Shown: piece by piece, positions 57,101-64,000 of the stretch
Layout of the letters: each line of letters opens with the position of its first letter
How positions within the stretch are numbered: the first letter of the stretch is position 1
Assembly: GCA_012934845.2 (NCBI GenBank)
Contig: WNNJ02003664.1
Span: 186,001 to 250,000, forward strand
Source of the DNA: Pomphorhynchus laevis
Lineage: Eukaryota > Acanthocephala > Palaeacanthocephala > Echinorhynchida > Pomphorhynchidae
Direction: 5' to 3'
DNA length: 64,000 nucleotides
Notes under the pieces: generated by a model
Databases searched by the model: none
Seen by the model: the letters and a program-made list of their open reading frames with translations, nothing else
Told to the model about the DNA's origin: nothing
Translations under genes and position numbers: made by a program

Positions 57101-60100
57101 GCATAGATAAGTATAAATGCTACGAAACTGCAAGGATTTATAGTCAATGGCAAATCCTTCACTGCGCATTTTTCAAGTAAAAATATCGATCTATTTATCT
57201 GTCGAAAACGAGATATGCAGATGATGTGTTTATGAAATTTAATGCTGACCCATTTGCACTCGATGTATTGTCTATCTAAATTAAATTGATGATGCAATAA
57301 ATATTTTATCAAAAATAAATGTTTTGAGGATACTTCTTACATTATAGCATTCATAGACGTTAATATCACGAAGTGTTATGATGCAATACAAACTGGATTA
57401 TGCCGCAAACCGGGAATTCTATGGTATCCTCTTCCTTGGAAATCTCATATATCTTACCAATAAAAGATAGCTACAGCCAAGGCATTATTATTACGATCAG
57501 CGTTGATATGTTCATCCAGGTAATCTAGGCAATATAATATCGGAATTGAATGTTAATGGTGCTAAACCAACGAGGATATATATAGAGTGGTCGGCAACGA
57601 AAGCGTCGCGACAAACATAAGTTGGAATATTAGCAAAAGGTAAGATCGAACAGCAGTCCGTCACATGTTAGCAACAGTGAAAGATGGATGTTGGAATCAC
57701 CTCGAAAAGAGTTTACATAAATAAGGTGCTCTCTGATATCATAAAAAACCTACAACTCTATCTGGTTTATTTAAACTTAAACCTTAATAACTTACTGTTG
57801 AACAAGTATATCGTATCCATTGTACCAATGGCTCTAGCTCATACTTTGGTCAATCAGCACAAAATTTGTATCCTAGGATCAACCCACATCATTTTGAAAA
57901 TAGAGCAAGTAAGTATACATAGAAAGCTAATTTAAGAATCGATATGCATATCAGCACTAACACATCCAATGACAGGTGCCAAATCCAACTGGAATCTAAA
58001 TCTTCCATTGGCTTCTAGGAATGTCATGAAAGAGCATCATCGATATATATATCTTATTACCATTTGACTTGAAGGAGACGTAACAGTCGAAATCTTGTAT
58101 AATTATAATAGTGTTTTTCTCGTGTCTATAATTCACTCAAATATCCATTTTGGCACAAATAATGTACCACATTTTGGCACTATATAATTAAATAATGAAA
58201 ATGTTTAAGTTTGATATTTAAATGAGATCCGAAGACGATAGCTAACATTAGCTTAGTAACTAATTTATTAATTTAAAGTCAATCTATGATATTACTTGTT
58301 ATTAAAAAATTTCTAAGTTTACAAGCTTACCCTGAGAGCTTCTGTGTCTGTTCGTACCAGTGCTTTGCTTATGTATATCGCGGAGCGTTGGTATTTCTAA
58401 AATAAGGTATACTTTGTAAATTAAATTTTATATTTAAGACAAATTTACTAAATTATAATTAAATGCTAGTTTATCCAGTTAAAATATCTACATTTGTCTA
58501 AATATTCTGCTTAGACAAAAACGAAAGAGGAAAATGAAACGCAAGATCGGTGGAAAGTAAGTTTTTAATGTATACAGTAAAGAATCGAATGTCTCTATAT
58601 TTCAGTACCGATTGAGCAATTTTCTAATCGAACATTATATTTTTTGACAAAACCTAGCTATATTCAAGACTTTCAATCAACGAAAAAGTTTCAATCTATG
58701 TGAAACAATTGCTTAGAGAGAAAACCGTTTTATACGAGAAGCCTTGTGAAGATTGAGAGAATCAGACGAACATCTGTGAGAATCATGAGAATGATGTGAA
58801 GATTGAAAGAATTAGGCGAAGGCATGTAAACTTGTCCGCGAAAGCTGACCGGGATAGACTCAAACGTATCCCGGCGAAGGCAGGTGAACTGGTCAGCAAA
58901 AGCTGACATGGATAGACTTAAACGTATCCTGAAGAAAGCTAAGTGGGCCCTGAAACGGGCTCAGCATCTGTCATTGAATTGGAAAACCCAAGTGCGCCTT
59001 TGAGGTAATTGGGTTATCTCGAGATAAGTCTTCTTCTCAAAAGGACGTACCCCAAAGCAAATACTAAAGTTTCTCGAGCTCTTTATCTCGCAATTACCAA
59101 ACATCGTCCGCTTCGATTAGATTCTTCGGGTGAAAGACCCTGGATGGTTCAGTCGGAGGGCGGCGTGTTAATGTAGATGGATGGCTCAGATCCTTGTCTG
59201 AAGCCGTAATGCAAAGAAGGCACGAGCAATTTACGATTGATTAATTCTGAACAGTGGTTTTTCTAATGTCTCTTTTTTAGATTCTTTAGTTAGCTCTTAA
59301 GAAAATATTGTTTATTATACAAAATCATCAATGTATTTAATAAATTATAAATGATATAAAAAAGAGACATTTATTTATCTTATTTATCTTTCACTAAATA
59401 AGTTAAAGAGAAAATTGACGGTGCATGTTTAAAAAAAAGATTTATTTTAACCTGGCAAATGAGTGCCGCCGCACGCTTACATGACCACGAAAAAAAAGCT
59501 AAAACACGTGTCGAGAAGGTGGGGCAGGAGAGTTGGGCAAGATATGTGGACGTCTGATCAAAGCGACGTAGGAGCACTCGAAAGGCGAAGTTGATGATGC
59601 GTTGTAGGGGTAGGATGATGGTTTTTAGAGAATTGGTGAAAAGTATGAGTCAGTAATCGGCTTAGGGAGAATAAGAGATGAAAGAAAATACATACAGAGA
59701 CGGAAGTCGATAAGGGAGCGGATACGGCGGATGTCACGGTGAATTAAGTTAGACGAGCTGACCTTGTCAAGGACGAAAGGTTTAAGGGAAAGGTGATCAT
59801 CGAAATGGAATCCTAAGAAAGTGAGATTGTGGACTATGTGAATGATTAATGAGGCAAAAGATACAGGGGGAGGATCCATGTTATTTTAGACTTGTCTGGG
59901 TTTAGAACGAAAATGTGAGAGACGTTTGTACGTAGAAGAAAGATAGTTAGAGGCAGAAATTGCGATATCGTGTATGCGATGGGCGGTGCACGAGCATATA
60001 TGAGGACGTCATCGGCGTATTGCATGACGTTAAATGAGTAAGGTTTGATAAACGGAGAGAGATCGCCAAGTAGAAGAGATAAAAGCAGGGGTCCTAGGAC

Positions 60101-63100
60101 TGAACCTTGTGAAGCCCCGCAAAAAATAGGGATGGGGTGAGATGATGATAAATTTGAACAGACTCGGAAAGAACGGTCGGATAGATATGAGGCAAACCAT
60201 GTTACGGAGGAGTAAGAAAAGCCGTAATCATAACGAAGGGTAGAAAGGAGGATATAGTGATCGACGATGTTGAAGACGGAGGAGAGATCGAGAGAGATGA
60301 GATCACTATATAGAGCGTTGTCACGAAAAATGAGTAGGTCGTTGTAAACTTTCATGCAGGCGATTTCTGTGGGGTGATTAGAGCGGAAAGCGGTTTAGAA
60401 AGGAGGGTACAGATTGTATGAAGAGAGATAAGCGTTGATATGTATTAAGAAAGGGCGCTCCAGAGCTTGGAAAAAGTAGGGAGGAGTGAAATGGAACGAT
60501 TGCTAGAAGAAAGTGAGTGGTCGAGATATTGTTTTTTTAAGGAGGGGATGAACGATGGCGGATTTCCAGTGTGAAAGAAAGATACGACTCCGGATGGACG
60601 ACTTAAACAAGTTGGTGAGAAAATGTGATATCGATGAGCATATGGATTTACGTATGAGGTAGGCAGGGATCGGCAAGTGAGGTTTTGTTGGGCAAGGACA
60701 TGAGGACAGATAAGACTTCGGAAGGTGAGACAGGGATAAGATAAAAAAAGTTCCGGGCGGATGAGGCAATGCGAATAACAGTTAGATGGAATAGAGACGG
60801 GTTGTGAGAGAGCAATGGGGATACTTTGGTCTGAAGAAATGACGAATAATAGTGAGGATTGATGTTGCAATGCGAAGAGAAGCGAAAAAGGATTGTGTTT
60901 AAAGTATGTCAGATAGACTTAGAGTTTAATGAAGTGTTGATTTTATGCTGTCAGAATGAGTTTCATTTGGTGCGTAGTATATGGAGATGAGACTGGCAAA
61001 GAGCAAGATAGGAATCACGGAGATACAGAGTGAGCGAGCAGATATCACGTCTGAGAGAGCGGTAATAGACTCGAAAAGCATAACGGAGTCGACGATTTGA
61101 GAGTAGTCATTGGATGTCAAACCATGGGGCACTGTGCAAGCGACGGTGAGAGTGAGGCTTGAAGGGCAAGAGAAGATCGAGAGTGGATGTGAGTTTAGAG
61201 TCGAAAATAAAGGTAAGATCGTGAAGAGAGGAAGTTGTTACTGTGGGAGAAGATAGAGACGATTTGAGTAAGGCAGAGCGGAGAAGGAAGATGTCAAGAG
61301 TTCTCCAAGGGCTACGTAGAATGGTAGGTGTGTGAATCGGGGAGTGGTTGGAAGTGAGATCAAGGGTGACGAGAAACTTCTGGATAGACCCGGATCAGAG
61401 ATTTACAGTGAGGTGTAAGCAGTAAAACGATCGGGGGTAGCTATGATGTCGAGTACCCGCAAAGGATATGTGTGGGAGCAGTGAAGATGAGTTTGTAATT
61501 GTATTTGATATAATGTTGATGAATTGGATGGAATCGGTAAAAAAGAGAGGAGGTTGATGCGGATGTTGAAGTAGCCAAGAATGAGTGAAGGGATGGATGA
61601 CAAAGAACAGTGAAACAAGAGGTCAGCGAGTTCGGTAAAATATAAGGAGGTAAGAGCTTATGAACCAGGACGGTATACAATGGCGAAATCCAGTGTGATC
61701 TGGCTAGAAGGACGACAAGTGAGCAATTCAAAAGAGCAAGGACTGAAAGGAGGTGTTATTTTGCGAAGGGAGGCGGGATGGCGAGGGAATGCGACAATGT
61801 CGCCATGATTAGAGAATTTAGAATGGGATTAGCTAGGGGGCGGGCGGATTCGACTAGTGAGCAACCGGCGAATGGAGAGTGCCAGGATTCGGTGAGGCAG
61901 AATATATCGATAGATTGTTTGGAGAATAGGTTGAGGATAAGATCGGATTTATTGAGAAAAGATCTTGTGTTGAGGAGGCCGAGGCGGAAACCGTGTAGTG
62001 GTTAAAGGGTCTATCGAATAATACACATAGGGGAGATGGAGCGCCATCGAATTTTGAGGCGGGTGTAGACAACTTGAAAATTTCCGTCTATTTTTCTGAT
62101 TGAGAGATGTTTTGCCGTTTTCCTTACGACGGCGTTTTTCGATGCGAGCAGAAAAGAGTTGAGCGATTTCGGAAGGAATTCGATCGGGGGAAATGTGAGT
62201 GTTTGAAGATGACATGAGTTTAAATCGTTGGTAGAGAACAGAGGACCCGTAAGAGCTATGTTTTAATACAATTTTCAGGAGGGACTGAGAAGAATTAGAT
62301 TGAGAAGATTTGTTTAGGCGGATGAATGCGACAAGAGAGATGCCGTTGAAAAAGGATGGTTTATCCGTGGGAACAGGAGACTTGAAGATGAATCTGAAGG
62401 CGGAAACATCGTGATCGAGACGTGCTTGTGGAGATACGGAGGTGGAAGGACCTATATTAGTGACGATGACGAAACGATCGCGAGAAGGAAAGTGTTTCCA
62501 TAAAGGATGACGAGTGACGTGAGTGGGTGGGATCACGATAAGAGAGCTGGCAGTAGAGGATTTTGAGGGAGTTGGTTTGACGGTGGGAGACATTGAGGAT
62601 AAAGATAATATAGATGGTGGCAAGCGATGTGCGAAAAGGTCATGCGTGGAAAGATCGTGGAGATTGATGGATGTTATTTTGATTGATATATGTAAGTTAT
62701 TGAGAAACGAGACAGAAGTGACGGGACTGGGGTCTCGGGGAGTGAACATGACATGGGATGGGAAGTGTATATGATGACAGTATCAATGTGTGGAGAAAGG
62801 ACATTTGAAACGATGGATTAGTTTGAGCGGACGTGTTGGATGTTGGTATGTGGTTATGTGAGAGGTTGCGGATTAATTTGTTTGCACAAAATCCACATAT
62901 GAAGTCTTCTTTAGACTTACTGTTGTCGCAGACGATTGTTGTCCAGAAGCTGTAGTTGTGTGTCGAGCACTGTACTTGCAGTTGAGCATAGTTGCTGTCG
63001 GTCGTGGCTGTTTTCTTACATCCTCCCATTAACGTCCTTTTGTGTTTTAGCTGTTAAGCTGCAACTGATAGAATTTATTGTCCATTTATGCTGTTAAATT

Positions 63101-63987
63101 TTTTACAGGAATTTGTAAATGATAGACCTTTATAAATGATAGTTTAAATAATAATTTACTTTACAAATATATTTTAATTTAATCAATAAAAATTTTTTGT
63201 ATTTGTTAGTTAACGCACATAAATTAAAAAAGTAGAAACGCTTTGATTGAGAATTTAAAAATAATTATGATGCAGAAATTATTAAATTAACATCAATGAC
63301 AAGTATTATCAATGATATAATTAATATATAATATATATTATATATAATATATAATTAAGCAATATATAATATATAATTAATTGTATATTAATATATAATA
63401 TACAATTAATTAATTAATTAATCAATTAATTATTAATCAATATATAATTAATTGAAATTTCGATAACTCTGTGCAAATTTAATATTTACAAAACTATATT
63501 TTTACAAATTTATATATACTAAAAAATATATTTATAATAATTTTAAATTTTATAAATTTATAAATTTATCAGGTAATATTTACAACATATGCTTACTTCT
63601 CAGTGTGGGAGAGGGTAATTTGGAAATAGGAGGTGGTGTTAGTATTTCGGGCGGAAGCGGGGCTTTTGGAACACTAGGTAAGTTGTAATTTATCCGCGAC
63701 GGAGCTTCTTGAGTGCTGAGAGATCTAGTTTCAGTTTGACGTTTGGATGTCCACATAACGCTTGGTTGTTTGACTGACCGTGTACTAAATTCTGATATTT
63801 TTGCTGGACTATTGAAATTAAGCAATTTTGACTGCGATTGATGCTCTAGCTGCCTGTAGTGTGTGTAATCCGAATAAAGATGTTCTCGTGGTTGATTATA
63901 CGGTACGTACTCAGTGAAATCGTTAACCTCAGTAATGTTCCCATCTCTATCATACATCAGAAACACTTGTCGCCTGTTCAATGTCAT
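54161..63987 (-). CDS. Unrecognised five-exon gene, about 280 residues seen, runs off the window
   Basis: I do not recognise it. Exons, 5' to 3': 63597-63987 (open to the window edge; MTLNRRQVFLMYDRDGNITE is a possible start), 54651-54764, 54473-54604, 54357-54414 and 54161-54308. Splice sites are GT...AG, introns 46, 58 and 48 bp plus one of 8.8 kb, and all phases match, including the long junction (LPSPTLR joined to KPASKKD). The protein is hydrophilic, Pro/Ser/Lys-rich and probably largely disordered: PKAPLPPEILTPPPISKLPS, then RIPDPPALIPDLGVERKSP. It ends with a charged, likely helical C-terminus (YNKLREVIAEKAAEVDSGRK, ISELHRELLSKVPKASPSA). No signal peptide or membrane segment is seen. 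The 8.8 kb intron holds a LINE, LINE 3' debris and a possible histone remnant. Confidence 0.7.
54765..57680. other. Intronic AT-rich stretch
   Basis: Part of the 8.8 kb intron of the minus-strand gene. There are extended AT-only runs at 54940-55200. Some less AT-rich DNA at 55980-57600 lacks any coding or repeat signal I can support. Confidence 0.4.
57684..57935 (+). pseudogene. Possible histone H2B remnant
   Basis: The frame starts MDVGITSKRVYINKVLSDII, which resembles the histone-fold start of H2B (PDTGISSKAM...N.FVNDIF). Later come LNKYIVSI and a tail LGSTHIILKIE that could match NKRSTITS and EGTKAVTKY at about the right spacing. Upstream, the expected YIYKVLKQVHP is not preserved. If correct this is a decayed copy, as most conserved H2B residues are gone. 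Chance similarity cannot be excluded. Confidence 0.3.
58830..59235 (+). mobile_element. CCHC-type LINE 3' fragment B7
   Basis: Contains two tandem partial copies of a GATAGACTCAAACGTATCC-type word, followed by sequence matching the 3' end of B6 (GAAAGCTAAGTGGGCCCTGA; GCTCAGCATCTGTCATTGAA). Only the 3' end is present, as expected for 5'-truncated LINE insertion. It lies within the intron of the minus-strand gene. Confidence 0.75.
59440..63050 (-). mobile_element. CR1/L2-like LINE, copy 2, near full length, degraded
   Basis: Minus strand, 5' to 3': ORF1 starts MGGCKKTATTDSNYAQLQVQ with a PHD-like Cys/His cluster (QCSTHNYSFW, VCDN, FICGFCANKL) at 62850-63029, then a Ser/Pro-rich body (61949-62749). 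Next are APE-endonuclease pieces (ILGYFNIRINLLSF near 61560; a VESARPLA block near 61830) and the RT (59846-60870) with SVFNIVDHYILLSTLRYDYG, FCGASQGSVLGPLLLSLLLG and FNVMQYADDVLIYARAP. The last conserves the YADD palm. The tail is near 59600-59480. Frame changes separate the blocks. Same family and orientation as copy 1 at 28-31.6 kb. Confidence 0.85.
63060..63596. repeat. AT-rich stretch with palindromic AT repeats
   Basis: Between the LINE and the first visible exon of the minus-strand gene; 63310-63450 is a dense block of AATATATAATATATAATTAA-type words that can fold back on itself. Nothing else is seen. Confidence 0.6.
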
Positions 63988-64000
63988 TTGATTCGGTTGC

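Overview
The window is AT-rich animal DNA. Host introns are mostly very short (about 44-58 bp, GT...AG) but a few are swollen to several kilobases by transposons. Recognisable host genes are DNAJC11 (mitochondrial J-protein, minus strand), the C-terminal part of TFIIF beta (RAP30), and one zinc-finger exon closely resembling BCL11, which points to a bilaterian. The retroelements (Penelope-like, CR1/L2-like and CCHC-type LINEs), pogo and mariner remnants agree with an invertebrate. I could not fix phylum or species.

Layout. 1-2.1 kb: fossil reverse transcriptase. 2.2-3.5 kb: a palindromic element carrying a type III hammerhead ribozyme, then an ATCGAT minisatellite. 3.7-6.45 kb: gene 1, a secreted protein of 19 two-cysteine modules. 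8.6-22 kb: DNAJC11 on the minus strand, 12 exons found. Its 8.2 kb intron holds Penelope-like debris, a 1.92 kb pogo element whose transposase ends in an OTU-like domain, a mariner scrap and a small antisense Cys-rich gene; another intron holds a 260 bp palindrome. 22.4-22.9 kb: two more copies of the hammerhead element. 25.3-33.9 kb: gene 2, full-length paralogue of gene 1, with a 6 kb insertion/intron made of tandem repeats and a LINE. 34-52.2 kb: a graveyard of CCHC-type LINE pieces in both orientations, interrupted at 42-45.7 kb by a small ORF and the BCL11-like exon. 52.7-53.1 kb: TFIIF beta C-terminus. 54.2-64 kb: an unrecognised five-exon minus-strand gene running off the right edge, whose 8.8 kb intron contains a possible histone H2B remnant and a second CR1/L2-like LINE.

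Most notable: (i) two sequence-complete type III hammerhead ribozymes inside palindromic or inverted-repeat elements; (ii) the pogo transposase/OTU-like fusion, whose reading frame has no stop inside the element and ends in target DNA; (iii) the paired 19-module secreted Cys-repeat genes flanking DNAJC11. All assignments come from reading the sequence and remembered family motifs; no database search was run.
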